A DNA stretch of 64,000 bases from Paracoccus subflavus (GTDB lineage Bacteria; Pseudomonadota; Alphaproteobacteria; Rhodobacterales; Rhodobacteraceae): contig NZ_SISK01000002.1 in the NCBI RefSeq assembly GCF_004310345.1, positions 310,001 to 374,000 of the forward strand, given 5' to 3'. Numbering within the stretch: the first letter of the stretch is position 1; each line of letters begins with the position of its first letter. This document shows, piece after piece, positions 32,212 to 41,828 of this stretch. The translations under genes were made by a program, and so were the position numbers. The notes beneath the pieces are model-generated. The model did not search any database. It had not been told where the DNA came from and saw only the letters and a list, made by a program, of their open reading frames with translations.

Positions 32212-32254
32212 GCGCGTTAATGCCTTTTATTGCTGAAATTATACCGTAACGCGC
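32212..32254 (+). promoter_or_regulatory. Spaced inverted repeat, candidate operator
   Basis: GCGCGTTA (32212-32219) and TAACGCGC (32247-32254) are exact inverses with 27 bases of AT-rich sequence between them, 35 bases centre to centre. They lie just upstream of a TTGACA promoter candidate for the importer operon. The double winged-helix GntR encoded upstream is the natural candidate to bind here, but that is inference. Confidence 0.4.
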
Positions 32255-32268
32255 AATTTGTTATGTCG

Positions 32269-32299
32269 TTGACAGGTAGGGAAACTAGCTGTGTTATAC
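32269..32299 (+). promoter_or_regulatory. Candidate sigma70 promoter of the importer operon
   Basis: TTGACA at 32269-32274 and TTATAC at 32294-32299, spaced 19 bases (18 if the -10 is read one base earlier). The segment is markedly AT-rich for this genome and lies 80 bases before the first importer gene. Confidence 0.45.
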
Positions 32300-32378
32300 G
32301 AAGTACAGTTTTTGCAAAGCGAACGACTCGGCGTCCGGCTGTAACTGGAAAGACCTAGGAACAAAGGGGCGGCCTCGA

Positions 32379-33482
32379 ATGCGGCCCCGCACCACGGGTG
32401 AGGTAGATTTGGACACGTCGGTCTTCAGACTGGACGGCGTCACCAAGCGCTATGGCGATTTGGTCGCGCTGGACAATGCAACGCTCGACGCGGGCGAGAA
32501 CGAGTACATCTCGTTCCTTGGGCCGTCCGGTTCGGGCAAGACGACGCTCTTGCGTGTCATCGCGGGCTTCGAGGCGCCCGAGGCGGGGCGCGTCTTCTTT
32601 AACGGCAAGGACATCACGAACCTGCCCGCGCATGAACGCGGCATCGGCTTCGTCTTTCAGAACTTCGCCCTCTTTCCCCACCTCTCGGTCATCCAGAACG
32701 TGAGCTTTGGCCTGACCCATGGCAAATCCGGCCTCAACGCGGCCGAGATCGAGCGTCGCAGCCTCGAGATGATCGAAATCGTGGGCCTGTCGGGCATGCA
32801 AGGCCGCGGTGTCGACCAGATCTCGGGCGGGCAGCGCCAGCGCGTGGCCCTTGCCCGCACGCTGACCATGCAGCCCAAGCTCGTGCTGCTGGATGAACCG
32901 CTCGGCGCGCTCGACGCCAACCTGCGCGGGCGGATGCGCAACGAATTGCGCGCGATCCGCGAACGGCTGGGCGTGACCTTCGTGCACGTCACGGGCAGCG
33001 AGACCGAGGCGCTTGCTATGGGCGATCGCGTGGTCGTGCTGGACCGCGGCCGCATCATCCAGATCGGGACCCCCGGCGAAGTCTACGGCAGCCCCGCTTC
33101 ACCGGACGTGGCCCACTTCCTGAACCGTTTCAACCTGTTCGAGGGCAAGTTGGCGAAGGGCACCTTCACCGGCCCCTTCGGCGCCGTGCCGGCCGCCCAT
33201 GCCGTCCGCTCCGACCGCGACATCTATGCCGTCCGCTACGACCGCATGCAGGCGGTCGATCCGTCGGCGCCCGTCTCGGGCCCCGCGATCCGCGCGCGCT
33301 TCGTCGCTTCCGAATATCTCGGCTCCTCGGTGATGAACTTCTTCGAAGCCGGCGACGGCCACGTGATTGAGATGGAGCACCATCTCAGCCTCGGCGCGCC
33401 GCAGACCTTTGAACCCCGGCAGGACTACCTGCTGACCTGGAATCCCGAACAGGCCATCGTCTTCGGCCGCGAGGTGGCGTGA
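32379..33482 (+). CDS. PotA-like ABC transporter ATPase with altered H-loop
   Basis: 367 residues: ABC domain to about residue 240, then a TOBE regulatory domain. Walker A GPSGSGKTT (48-56), Q-loop FQNFALFPH, signature SGGQRQRVALA and Walker B LVLLDEPLGALD are normal. The switch histidine of the H-loop is missing: residue 206 is glycine in FVHVTGSETEA, where PotA-type ATPases read VTH. The second ATPase of this cluster keeps the histidine. Start ATG 32379 follows AAAGGGG; TTG 32409 behind GAGG is an alternative. The permease gene starts on the last base of the stop. Confidence 0.88.
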   Translation: MRPRTTGEVDLDTSVFRLDGVTKRYGDLVALDNATLDAGENEYISFLGPSGSGKTTLLRVIAGFEAPEAGRVFFNGKDITNLPAHERGIGFVFQNFALFPHLSVIQNVSFGLTHGKSGLNAAEIERRSLEMIEIVGLSGMQGRGVDQISGGQRQRVALARTLTMQPKLVLLDEPLGALDANLRGRMRNELRAIRERLGVTFVHVTGSETEALAMGDRVVVLDRGRIIQIGTPGEVYGSPASPDVAHFLNRFNLFEGKLAKGTFTGPFGAVPAAHAVRSDRDIYAVRYDRMQAVDPSAPVSGPAIRARFVASEYLGSSVMNFFEAGDGHVIEMEHHLSLGAPQTFEPRQDYLLTWNPEQAIVFGREVA

Positions 33483-34354
33483 TGAGCGGAACCGTGACCA
33501 TCGAAAAGCGCCAGTCGCGCACCACCCGCTGGCTACTGGCGCCCGGTATCATCTGGATGTCGCTCTTCCTCGTGCTGCCGATCCTAATGATCGTCTATGT
33601 CTCGTTCTGGACGCAGACGACCTTCAACATCTCGCCCGAGCCGACGCTGGCCAGCTGGAAGCTCTTCTTCTCGTCCGACACCTATACCGGCGCGCTCTGG
33701 ACGACGATCCGCATCTGGCTGATCGTGCTGGCCTGCACCTTTGTCGTGGGTTATCCGACCGCGCTCTTCGTCGGGCTCTTCATCAAGTCCAAGACGCTTT
33801 CCACGATCCTTCTGGTGATCTGCGTCATTCCCTTCTGGACCTCGTTCCTGATCCGCGTGCTGGCCTGGCGCCCGATGCTGGGCAAGGAAGGCGCGATCAA
33901 CATCGTCCTGCAGAAGCTGGGCATCATCCAGCAGCCGATCGAGGTGCTGCTGTTCACCGAACTCTCGGTCATCATCGGCATGACGCAGATCTACTGCGTG
34001 TTTATGGTCGGCCCCATCGCCTTCATGCTGAGCCGGATCGACCGCAACATCATCGAGGCGGCGCGCGATCTAGGCGCGGGCTTCGGCCGCATCTTCTGGA
34101 AGATCATCTTCCCACTGTCGCTTCCGGGCGTCGTCGTTGGCGCCATCTTCGTCTCTGTCATGGTGCTGGGCGAATTCGCGACCTCGGGCGCTCTCTCGGG
34201 CCGCAAGGTGAATCTTCTGGGCAACATCATCATCACGCAGGTCGGTTCGCTGAAATGGGCCATGGCCTCGGTCGTGGGGGTGATCCTAACCATCGTGATG
34301 GGCTTTGTGATCGCGGGCTTCCTGCGCATCGTCGACCTGAAGCGGGAGCTCTGA
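33482..34354 (+). CDS. PotB-like ABC transporter permease
   Basis: 290-residue inner-membrane permease of the spermidine/putrescine-type family. About six hydrophobic helices; the first is near residues 17-40 (LLAPGIIWMSLFLVLPILMIV). The EAA loop for ATPase contact is IEAARDLGAGFGRIFWKIIFPLSLPG near residues 190-215. The start is ATG 33482, sharing a base with the ATPase stop (TGATG); GTG 33479 is an alternative. Confidence 0.9.
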   Translation: MSGTVTIEKRQSRTTRWLLAPGIIWMSLFLVLPILMIVYVSFWTQTTFNISPEPTLASWKLFFSSDTYTGALWTTIRIWLIVLACTFVVGYPTALFVGLFIKSKTLSTILLVICVIPFWTSFLIRVLAWRPMLGKEGAINIVLQKLGIIQQPIEVLLFTELSVIIGMTQIYCVFMVGPIAFMLSRIDRNIIEAARDLGAGFGRIFWKIIFPLSLPGVVVGAIFVSVMVLGEFATSGALSGRKVNLLGNIIITQVGSLKWAMASVVGVILTIVMGFVIAGFLRIVDLKREL

Positions 34355-34357
34355 TCC

Positions 34358-35209
34358 ATGGAATCGCGTATCCTGAAACCCGCGCTCGGCCTTTACGTCG
34401 CGCTATTCCTTCTGTTCCTCTACGGCCCCTTCGTGGTGCTGACGATCATCTCCTTCCAGCAGGGGCCGGAGGGCGGGCCGCAATTCCCGATCATCGAATG
34501 GTCCACCTACTGGTACCGTCACATCTTCGGCCTGACCCCGCCCTCGCGCATCGCGCCGCTGCCCTTCGGCGAGGCGCTGCTGCGCTCGCTCACGCTGGCC
34601 TTCATGACCATGGTCGTCTCGACCGTGCTGGGCGTGATGTCGGCGCAGGCCTTCCGGCGCAAGTTCAAGGGATCGGGCGCCGTCTTCTACCTTATCGTGC
34701 TGGGCATGATGGTGCCGGGGGTGCTGACGGGGCTGGGCGTGTCGCTGCTGGCCAACAACATCATTGGGATCGAACGGCACTGGTACACGACCGCCTTCGC
34801 GACCCATGTCGCCTATACTTTCCCTTTCGCCTTCCTCGTGATGCTCGCGATCCTGAACCGCTTCGACTCGTCGGTCGAGGAGGCGTCCTGGTCGCTGGGC
34901 GTCGATCCCTGGACGACCTTCCGCAAGGTGACCTTCCCGCTGATCTTCCCGGGCGTGCTGTCTGCGATGCTCTTCGCCTTCACGCTGTCGCTGGATGAAT
35001 TCCCCCGCACGCTCTTTGCCTCGGGACGCGACCAGACGCTGCCCTTGGCAATCTACGGCACCTTCGCGGTCGAGATCCACCCCAACATCTTCGCCTTCGG
35101 GGTGCTGACCACGCTCTTCTCCTTCGCGCTCTTGTCGGTCTACGGCATCCTGATGGCTATGTCCGTGCGCCGCGCCAAGAAGATGGCGATGCAGGAGGAC
35201 ATCGAATGA
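34358..35209 (+). CDS. PotC-like ABC transporter permease
   Basis: 283-residue second permease. The first helix is at residues 8-29 (ALGLYVALFLLFLYGPFVVL), with the EAA loop VEEASWSLGVDPWTTFRKVTFP near residue 175. The family-typical SLDEFPRTLFASG follows. With the upstream PotB-like protein it forms the membrane channel. It begins three bases after the previous stop, and the next gene overlaps its stop (ATGA), so the dehydrogenase genes are tied to the importer. Confidence 0.9.
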   Translation: MESRILKPALGLYVALFLLFLYGPFVVLTIISFQQGPEGGPQFPIIEWSTYWYRHIFGLTPPSRIAPLPFGEALLRSLTLAFMTMVVSTVLGVMSAQAFRRKFKGSGAVFYLIVLGMMVPGVLTGLGVSLLANNIIGIERHWYTTAFATHVAYTFPFAFLVMLAILNRFDSSVEEASWSLGVDPWTTFRKVTFPLIFPGVLSAMLFAFTLSLDEFPRTLFASGRDQTLPLAIYGTFAVEIHPNIFAFGVLTTLFSFALLSVYGILMAMSVRRAKKMAMQEDIE

Positions 35210-35937
35210 CCAGCGCCGGAACGGTCATCGTCACCGGCGCGGGGTCGGGCATCGGGCGGGCCATCGCGCTGCGCCTCGCGGCGGACGGCTACCGCGTGAT
35301 GGTCAACGACTTCCGCGCCGCCGCCGCCGCCGCCGTCGCGGCCGAAATCGGCGCCCATGGAAAAAGCTGCGACGGCGACGTCTCGGACGAGGCGGACGTG
35401 GCCGCCATCGTCGCGGCGACAGAAGCCGCCTTTGGACCGGTCACGCATCTGGTCAACAACGCGGGCCATGTCCAGCAGGGCCGGTTCGAAACCCTGACGC
35501 CCGCCGATTTCGACCGCATGATCGCGGTCCACCTGCGCGGCACCTTCCTCTGCACGCAGGCGGTGATGGGCGGAATGCTGGCGCGCCGCGCGGGCGTCGT
35601 GGTCAACATCGCCTCGCAACTCGGCCAGATCGGCGGGGTGGAGCTTGTCCATTACTCCGCCGCCAAGGCCGGGATCATCGGCCTGACCAAGGCGCTTGCG
35701 CGCGAGGTGTCGTCGCAGGGCGTGCGCGTCAATGCGGTCGCCCCCGGCCCGATCAACACCCCCCTCGTGCGCAGCCTGTCCGAGGACTGGCAGCGCGCCA
35801 AGGCCGCCGAACTGCCGCTGGGCCGCTTCGGCGAACCCGAAGAGGTGGCGGCGACTGTGTCCTTCCTCTGCTCCCCCGGCGCGTCGCTGTTCGTCGGCCA
35901 GACGCTGGGCCCTAATTCCGGAGATGTGATGCTATGA
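35206..35937 (+). CDS. Short-chain dehydrogenase/reductase (first)
   Basis: 243-residue classical SDR. TGAGSGIGRAIALRL (residues 9-23) is the NAD(P) motif, NNAGH near residue 84 the structural motif, and YSAAKAG near residue 150 holds the catalytic Tyr/Lys, with the serine in VNIASQLGQ near residue 132. Coupled to the permease gene by ATGA overlap. Annotation pipelines would call it 3-oxoacyl-ACP reductase-like; here it more likely oxidises or reduces an intermediate of the imported compound. Confidence 0.88.
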   Translation: MTSAGTVIVTGAGSGIGRAIALRLAADGYRVMVNDFRAAAAAAVAAEIGAHGKSCDGDVSDEADVAAIVAATEAAFGPVTHLVNNAGHVQQGRFETLTPADFDRMIAVHLRGTFLCTQAVMGGMLARRAGVVVNIASQLGQIGGVELVHYSAAKAGIIGLTKALAREVSSQGVRVNAVAPGPINTPLVRSLSEDWQRAKAAELPLGRFGEPEEVAATVSFLCSPGASLFVGQTLGPNSGDVML

Positions 35938-36689
35938 CCGAAACCTGCCTCATCACCGGCGCCGGCATCGGCATCGGCCGCGCAAGCGCGAAGGCCTTCG
36001 CCGCCGCAGGCTACCATGTCGTCGTCACCGACGTGCTGGATGCCGAAGGCCAATCCTGCGTGGACGAGATCAGGGCCGCGGGCGGCAGTGCCGAATACCA
36101 CCGCCTCGACGTCCGCTCGACCGAGGCCGCCGACGCGCTGGTCGCCCGGATCGAAGCCGAACGCGGCGGCATCGACGTGATCGTCGCCAATGCAGGCATC
36201 GCCCACAAGGTGCCGCTGCCCGCCTTGACGGACGAGAAGTGGGACCACACCTTCGACATCGACCTGAAGGGCATCTTCCGCGTCATCCGCCCCGCGCTGG
36301 CTGGGATGAAGTCGCGCCGGAAGGGTTCGGTCATCGCGCTCTCCTCCATAATGGGCGTCGCCTATGGCTGGTACGAACACGTCCACTACTCCGCCGCCAA
36401 GGCGGGGGTCGTGGGCCTCGTGCGCGGGCTTGCGGTCGAACTGGCGCGCGACGGCATCCGCGTGAACGGCGTGGCGCCGGGCTACATCCGCACCGCGCAG
36501 CTTCTGTCGAAAGAGAATTCGCTCGGTCCCGAAGGGGCGGCCAAAGCCGGCGAGTTCATCCCCATAGGACGGATCGGCGAACCCGAGGACGTCGCCGACG
36601 TCGTTCTGTTCCTAGCATCCAACGGCGCCCGATACATGACCGGACAGGTCGTGGTCGTGGACGGAGGATTGCTCGTCGGGCGCTACTGA
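35934..36689 (+). CDS. Short-chain dehydrogenase/reductase (second)
   Basis: 251-residue classical SDR: TGAGIGIGRASAKAF (residues 7-21), ANAGIAHK near residue 84, serine in ALSSIMGV near residue 138, YSAAKAG near residue 151. It overlaps the first SDR by four bases. The two SDRs share the fold but differ in sequence throughout, so they are not a recent duplication and may act on successive intermediates. The product is unknown. Confidence 0.88.
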   Translation: MTETCLITGAGIGIGRASAKAFAAAGYHVVVTDVLDAEGQSCVDEIRAAGGSAEYHRLDVRSTEAADALVARIEAERGGIDVIVANAGIAHKVPLPALTDEKWDHTFDIDLKGIFRVIRPALAGMKSRRKGSVIALSSIMGVAYGWYEHVHYSAAKAGVVGLVRGLAVELARDGIRVNGVAPGYIRTAQLLSKENSLGPEGAAKAGEFIPIGRIGEPEDVADVVLFLASNGARYMTGQVVVVDGGLLVGRY

Positions 36690-36752
36690 CGCGCGGCGGG
36701 GCAAGAAGAAGAAAACGTCAACCAACAGACGATAAAACAGGAGGTACGACCA

Positions 36753-37976
36753 ATGAATACTCAGTCGCTATCGCGGCGGCGGTTCATGCAGGGAACTGCA
36801 GGTTCCGTCGTGCTCGCCGGGGTGGGCATGCCCTTCCTCGGCGCGCAACAGGCCTTCGCGGCCGACCTGTCGCAGCAGGAACTGCGCACCGTGGGCCTGT
36901 CGGTCACCGTGCAGGAACGCATCCTGAACGACTTCAAGGCCGCCTCGGGCGTCAAGGCGGTGTCGGGCAAGGCCGACATCTTCCCCAACACCCAGACCGA
37001 ACTGCTGTCGGGCTCCACCGCCTATGATTGCTGGGAAACCATCGCGGAACGCCTGCCGTCGATCGTGCAGACCGACCTCGTGGCGCCGATCCCGACCGCC
37101 TCGCTAAAGAACTGGACGGGCGTGGGCGAATCCTTCCTGAAGGCCAGCGAGAAGTGGGAACCGCGTGCCCAGATCGTCGGCCAGATCTGGAACGACGAAA
37201 GCCAGACCGCGCTGAACATGGTGCCGACGGTCTACAACTTCGACTCCATCGGCTTCCGGCCCGACCTCGTGGACGCCGAAGAGGCGGCGATGTGGTCCTC
37301 GCTCTTCGATCCGAAGTTCAAGGGCAAGACCGGCCTCAACGTCGACCCGCTCATCGCCTTCGGTCAGGCCATCATGGCCATGAACGAGATGGGCATGCTC
37401 GAGGTGCCGAACCCCGGCAACCCTGACGCGGCGGCCATCGAGGAAGCGGCGAAGTTCCTGATCGCCAAGAAGAAGGAAGGGCAGTTCCGCGCCCTCTGGG
37501 GTGACTTCGGCGAACTCGTCAACCTGATGGCCTCGGGCGAGATGATCCTGGCCGACGCCTGGCAGCCGGCCGTCATGGCGGTCAAGGCGCAGGGCGTGCA
37601 GTGCTCCTACGCCACGATGAAGAACGGCTATCGCGGCTGGGCGATCGGCGTGTCGGCACTCAAATCCTCGCCAAACTTCGATGCGGTCGTAGCCTATGCC
37701 GACTACTGGCTGTCGGGTCCCCCGGCGGTCGCGGTGTCGGAACAGGGCTACTACTCGCCCAACGACAAGGTGAAGGCCATCATGGCGCCTGAGAAGTACG
37801 CCTTCTGGTACGAGGGCGCGCCGTGGGTCGGCGCCGAAGAGCGCGGGATCAAGGAAGGCGACCTGCGCGATGGCGGGTCGCTCGCAACCCGTGCGGCCAA
37901 CGTCGCCTACTGGCACCAGTGGCCGGATGAATACGACCTGCTGATGCAGAAGTGGGACGAATTCCTGTCGGCCTGA
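36753..37976 (+). CDS. PotD-like solute-binding protein with Tat signal
   Basis: 407 residues. A twin-arginine signal is visible (SRRRFMQGTAGSVVLAG, residues 7-23; likely cleavage after QQAFA near residue 33). The mature protein is an ABC-type extracellular binding protein of the polyamine-like family, with WYEGAPWVGAEERG near the C-terminus. It supplies ligand to the PotBC-like permeases in this operon. It is paralogous to the signal-less protein at 29930-31165. GGAGGT (36740-36745) lies before the ATG. Confidence 0.92.
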   Translation: MNTQSLSRRRFMQGTAGSVVLAGVGMPFLGAQQAFAADLSQQELRTVGLSVTVQERILNDFKAASGVKAVSGKADIFPNTQTELLSGSTAYDCWETIAERLPSIVQTDLVAPIPTASLKNWTGVGESFLKASEKWEPRAQIVGQIWNDESQTALNMVPTVYNFDSIGFRPDLVDAEEAAMWSSLFDPKFKGKTGLNVDPLIAFGQAIMAMNEMGMLEVPNPGNPDAAAIEEAAKFLIAKKKEGQFRALWGDFGELVNLMASGEMILADAWQPAVMAVKAQGVQCSYATMKNGYRGWAIGVSALKSSPNFDAVVAYADYWLSGPPAVAVSEQGYYSPNDKVKAIMAPEKYAFWYEGAPWVGAEERGIKEGDLRDGGSLATRAANVAYWHQWPDEYDLLMQKWDEFLSA

Positions 37977-38046
37977 CCTGTCCAAGAACGTGGCCGGGGC
38001 ATCAGCCCCGACCGCACCACAGACCCGAATAACCGAGGACCCTCCA

Positions 38047-39150
38047 GTGGCGTATGACCTGCAGCTTTCGCATATCGGCAAGGTATACGATAACGGCACC
38101 CCCGCCGTGATCGACTTCAACCTTGACGTCGACAAGGGAGAGTTCATCGCCTTCCTCGGCCCGTCGGGCTGCGGCAAGACCACGACCCTGCGGATGATCG
38201 CAGGCTTTGAATCCATCACCTCGGGCGACCTGCTGATCCGCGGCAAGCGGGTGAACGACCTGCAGCCGGAAAAGCGCCCCACCTCGATGATCTTCCAGAA
38301 CTACGCGCTCTTCCCGCACATGACGGTGCGCCAGAACGTGATGTTCGGGCTCGAGATCAAGCAGCTTCCGCAGGCCGAAGCGAAGCGCAAGGTCGACCGC
38401 ATCCTTGACAAGCTGGGCCTGTCGGACGTGGCCGACATCCGCCCGACCCGCCTTTCCGGCGGCCAGCGGCAGCGCATCGCGCTGGCCCGATCGCTGGTGG
38501 TGGAACCTGACATCCTGCTTCTCGACGAACCCCTGGGCGCGCTGGATGCGAACCTTCGCAAGTCGATCCAGAACGAACTGAAACTGCTGCAGCGCGATCT
38601 CGGCATCACCTTCGTCTTCGTCACCCATGCCCAGTCCGAAGCGCTGGCCCTGTCCGACCGGATCGTCGTGATGAACGCGGGCCGCGTCGAACAGATCAGC
38701 CCCCCGCGCGAGCTTTACACCCGGCCGCAAAGCATCTTCGTCGCGCGCTTCATCGGGGCGAACACGCTGATTTCGGGCAATGTCAAATCCGTCTCGGCCG
38801 ATCTCGTGACGGTCGACACCGCCTTCGGCCCCCTGACCGCCGAGATGCCCGCCGTGGCGCCCGCGCCGGGCCGCCCCGCCTCGGTCGTCCTTCCAGCCGA
38901 AGCGATGCACGTCCTGCCCGCCACCATGCCCGAGGCCGAGATCCGTGCCAATCACGGCAGCAACATGGTCCCCTGCACCGTCACGCGGCTGCAACTCGTG
39001 GGCCATATCCTGCAGATCGGTCTCGTGCTGCCGAACGGTGAGGCGGTGTCAATCGAAGGCCATGTTGACAAGTATCGCGACAGTCTGTCGACCGGCAGCG
39101 CCGCCGTCGTCGCATGGCATCCCGCCAATGCGACGCTAATCGCCCAGTAG
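38047..39150 (+). CDS. Second PotA-like ABC transporter ATPase, complete motifs
   Basis: 367 residues from GTG 38047, which is preceded by GAGGA at 38035-38039; an ATG 57 bases upstream would add an unrelated leader. Walker A GPSGCGKTT (38-46), Q-loop FQNYALFPH, signature LSGGQRQRIALA, Walker B ILLLDEPLGALD and a normal switch histidine H194 (FVTHAQSEA), then a TOBE domain. Having two different PotA-type ATPases in one operon with a single permease pair suggests either a mixed ATPase dimer or alternative use. Confidence 0.9.
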   Translation: MAYDLQLSHIGKVYDNGTPAVIDFNLDVDKGEFIAFLGPSGCGKTTTLRMIAGFESITSGDLLIRGKRVNDLQPEKRPTSMIFQNYALFPHMTVRQNVMFGLEIKQLPQAEAKRKVDRILDKLGLSDVADIRPTRLSGGQRQRIALARSLVVEPDILLLDEPLGALDANLRKSIQNELKLLQRDLGITFVFVTHAQSEALALSDRIVVMNAGRVEQISPPRELYTRPQSIFVARFIGANTLISGNVKSVSADLVTVDTAFGPLTAEMPAVAPAPGRPASVVLPAEAMHVLPATMPEAEIRANHGSNMVPCTVTRLQLVGHILQIGLVLPNGEAVSIEGHVDKYRDSLSTGSAAVVAWHPANATLIAQ

Positions 39151-39157
39151 GCCCACC

Positions 39158-40507
39158 ATGGTGATCCAGACCGCCAGCGAACTCGCGCAGGGGCTGCGCG
39201 ACGGTCGTATCGACCCCCTCGACCTTCTGGCCGAGGTCTTCGACCGCATGGCCGCACATGGAGATGCGGCGCTCTTCATCCGCAAGACCCGTCCCCGCGC
39301 CGAGGCCGAGGCCCGCGCCGCCCGCGAAAGGCTGCGCGCAGGTCTGCCCGCCAGCCTGCTCGACGGCGTGCCGCTGGCGTGGAAGGATCTGTTCGATCTG
39401 AAAGGCAGCATCACCACCGCCGGGTCCGAGGTGCTGCGGGACGCAGCCCCCGCCACGGCGGATGCCGATCTGGTCGCCGCCGGGGCGCGAGCGGGGCTGG
39501 TGTCGGTCGGCACCGTGAACATGACCGAGTTCGCTTATTCGGGCATCGGTCTGAACCCCCATTACGGCACGCCCCGCAACCCCCGTGACGGGGCGGTGCA
39601 CCGTTCGCCCGGCGGGTCATCGTCGGGCAGCGGGGCGGTGGTTGCGGCGTGCATCGTGCCCCTGTCCATCGGCACCGACACGGGCGGGTCGATCCGCATT
39701 CCCGCCGCCTTTAACGGCGTCGTGGGCTACAAGACATCGACGGGCCATTACCCGATGGGCGGCGTCTTCCCGCTGTCCCCGACGCTCGATACGCTCGGCC
39801 CGTTGGCGCCGACGGTCGCGGATTGCGTTCTGGCCGATGCCGCCCTGCGCGGCCTGCGCGCCCCCGACGCGACCCCCGCCGATCCGGCATCGCTCGACCT
39901 TGTCATCCCCGACGTGGTGATGTTCGACGACCTCGACCCCGCGGTGGCTGCGGCCTTCGACGCGACCGTGACGCGCATTGCCGCGGCGGGCGCCCGCATC
40001 CGCCGCATCGCGCTGCCTGAACTGCGCGAGACGTCTGACATCATCGCCCGCCTCGGCCCCATGACCTCGGTCGAGGCAAAGCTGGTCCATCGCGACCGGC
40101 TCGATACCCCTGACGAGGCGCGGATCGATCCCCGCGTCGTGCGCCGCATCCGCATGGCCGACCGCATGACCGCCGTCGACCTGTGGGAACTCCAGACACA
40201 CCGCCGCCGCCTGATCGCACAGGTGAACGACCGTCTGGCCGGTGCGATCCTGATTTGCCCCACCACCCCCAGCGTGGCCATGCCCATCGCCCCGCTCGAA
40301 GCGGATGTGGAGGTCTTCTTCCACCACAACTTCCGCACGCTCAGGAACACCGCGCTCGGCAACTTCCTCGACTGGTGCGGGCTTTCCGTGCCGAACGGCG
40401 CGGATGGCGACGGCATGCCCACGGGGCTGATGATGTGCGCCCCGCATGGCCGCGACAGGCACATACTTTCCGCCGGACTGGCGCTGGAGACGGCGATCCG
40501 CGGCTGA
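39158..40507 (+). CDS. Amidase (amidase signature family)
   Basis: 449 residues with the complete Ser-cisSer-Lys triad: K76 (PLAWKDLFD), the cis-serine in [11 protein letters not shown] (about 154-155) and nucleophile S178 ([10 protein letters not shown]). Family members hydrolyse linear amides including aryl and alkyl amides, ureidoglycolate-like compounds and allophanate. Seven bases separate it from the ATPase. It could hydrolyse the open-chain amide formed after ring opening; substrate not predictable. Confidence 0.9.
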   Translation: MVIQTASELAQGLRDGRIDPLDLLAEVFDRMAAHGDAALFIRKTRPRAEAEARAARERLRAGLPASLLDGVPLAWKDLFDLKGSITTAGSEVLRDAAPATADADLVAAGARAGLVSVGTVNMTEFAYSGIGLNPHYGTPRNPRDGAVHRSPGGSSSGSGAVVAACIVPLSIGTDTGGSIRIPAAFNGVVGYKTSTGHYPMGGVFPLSPTLDTLGPLAPTVADCVLADAALRGLRAPDATPADPASLDLVIPDVVMFDDLDPAVAAAFDATVTRIAAAGARIRRIALPELRETSDIIARLGPMTSVEAKLVHRDRLDTPDEARIDPRVVRRIRMADRMTAVDLWELQTHRRRLIAQVNDRLAGAILICPTTPSVAMPIAPLEADVEVFFHHNFRTLRNTALGNFLDWCGLSVPNGADGDGMPTGLMMCAPHGRDRHILSAGLALETAIRG

Positions 40508-40575
40508 GACGCGACTTAACCCGCGACAGGAGAAGCCCTGCCGCAACCACAAAAGGCAACAGAAGGACTACACGA

Positions 40576-41478
40576 ATGGCAAAGAAGATTATGTGCGCCT
40601 TCGGCACCGACATCGACTCGGTGGCGGGCTGGATCGGTTCCTATGGTGGCGGCGACAGCCCGTCGGACATCCAGCGCGGCATCTTCGCGACCGAGGTGGG
40701 CGTGCCGCGCCTCCTGCGCCTGTTCAAGAAATACGACCTCAAGACCTCGTTCTTCATCCCCGGCCACTCGCTGGAAACCTTCCCAAAAGAGATGGAGATG
40801 ATCGTCAAGGACGGTCACGAGGTGGGCGCCCACGGCTACCTGCACGAAAACCCGATCGCCATGACGCCGACGCAAGAGGAAGACGTCCTCGTCAAGTCGA
40901 TCGAACTGATCAAGAACCTGACTGGTCAGGCCCCGCGCGGCTATGTGGCGCCCTGGTGGGAAATGTCGAATTCGACCGCCGCGCTTCTGCTGAAACACGG
41001 CTTCACCTATGACCATTCGCAGGGCTACCGCGACTTCCAGCCCTTCTACGCGCGCGTGGGCGATAGCTGGAATACCATCGACTATTCCAAATCCGCCAAG
41101 GACTGGATGCATCCCCTGAAGCACGGCACGGAAATCGACCTCGTCGATATCGCGGCCAACTGGTATGTCGACGACCTGCCGCCCATGATGTTCATTAAGA
41201 AGTCGCCCAACAGCCACGGCTTCGTGAACCCTCGCGACATCGAGGAGCTGTGGCGCGACCAGTTCGACTGGGTCTACCGCGAGATGGACTACGCGGTCTT
41301 CGCCTTCACCATCCACCCGGATGTGGCGGGCCGCCCGCAGGTGTTGCTGATGCTGGAACGCCTTATCGAATACATCTCGACGCATTCGGGCGTGGAATGG
41401 GCGACGTTCGAGGACATCGCAAACGACTTCCGCAAGCGCTATCCCTTCGCCAGCGGCAAGCGTCCCGAAGTGATCTGA
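40576..41478 (+). CDS. Polysaccharide-deacetylase-fold hydrolase (PuuE allantoinase-like)
   Basis: 300-residue cytosolic NodB-fold protein without a signal peptide. The first motif is [13 protein letters not shown] (residues 8-20), with the metal/general-base aspartates, and the second is [14 protein letters not shown] near residue 90, with the metal histidines. Cytosolic members include metal-independent allantoinase PuuE and related cyclic-amide hydrolases. In a cluster of ring-opening enzymes it is a good candidate for a further hydantoin-like hydrolase. A strong hairpin follows at 41491. Confidence 0.85.
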   Translation: MAKKIMCAFGTDIDSVAGWIGSYGGGDSPSDIQRGIFATEVGVPRLLRLFKKYDLKTSFFIPGHSLETFPKEMEMIVKDGHEVGAHGYLHENPIAMTPTQEEDVLVKSIELIKNLTGQAPRGYVAPWWEMSNSTAALLLKHGFTYDHSQGYRDFQPFYARVGDSWNTIDYSKSAKDWMHPLKHGTEIDLVDIAANWYVDDLPPMMFIKKSPNSHGFVNPRDIEELWRDQFDWVYREMDYAVFAFTIHPDVAGRPQVLLMLERLIEYISTHSGVEWATFEDIANDFRKRYPFASGKRPEVI

Positions 41479-41490
41479 CACCGCGACACG

Positions 41491-41514
41491 CCGGGGGGGC
41501 CCTGCGCCCCCCGG
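41491..41514 (+). terminator. GC-rich hairpin after the deacetylase-like gene
   Basis: CCGGGGGG (41491-41498) pairs with CCCCCCGG (41507-41514) with an eight-base loop, 12 bases after the stop. It is followed by TCATTCC, almost the same as behind the hairpin at 6999-7021. No T run. Confidence 0.5.
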
Positions 41515-41537
41515 TCATTCCGACGAGGGCCTGACCG

Positions 41538-41828
41538 ATGTGTAACGCCTGCGGAAACCCCGCCGCCCCCGGCCACTGGACCGAAGCCGGCGCCGCCACG
41601 CCGGGTGACAGACTGCGCGCGCGCTTTCATCGCGCGGCCCTGTTGAATTCCGTGCTGAAACCCTATGGCCTGTCCGCCCATGACGGCGGCGTCGTGCCCG
41701 GCATACAGGTCGGCACCCTGTCGGGCGCGCAGACCATTGTCCACACCCTCGATGACCTCTGGGCCGAGGCGGAGCGTCTGGCCGGACGGCCCATCGACCC
41801 GCTCGATCCACAGTATCTGGATGACTGA
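41538..41828 (+). CDS. Small CxxC protein of unknown function next to CobW
   Basis: 96 residues beginning MCNACGNPAAPGHW, a CxxC pair that could bind zinc or act as a metal handover site; the rest (AALLNSVLKPYGLSAHDGG, GRPIDPLDPQYLDD) is unlike any family I can name with confidence. It overlaps the CobW-type gene by eight bases, so the two are almost certainly translated together. A small metal-binding partner or target of the GTPase is an inference. Confidence 0.6.
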   Translation: MCNACGNPAAPGHWTEAGAATPGDRLRARFHRAALLNSVLKPYGLSAHDGGVVPGIQVGTLSGAQTIVHTLDDLWAEAERLAGRPIDPLDPQYLDD

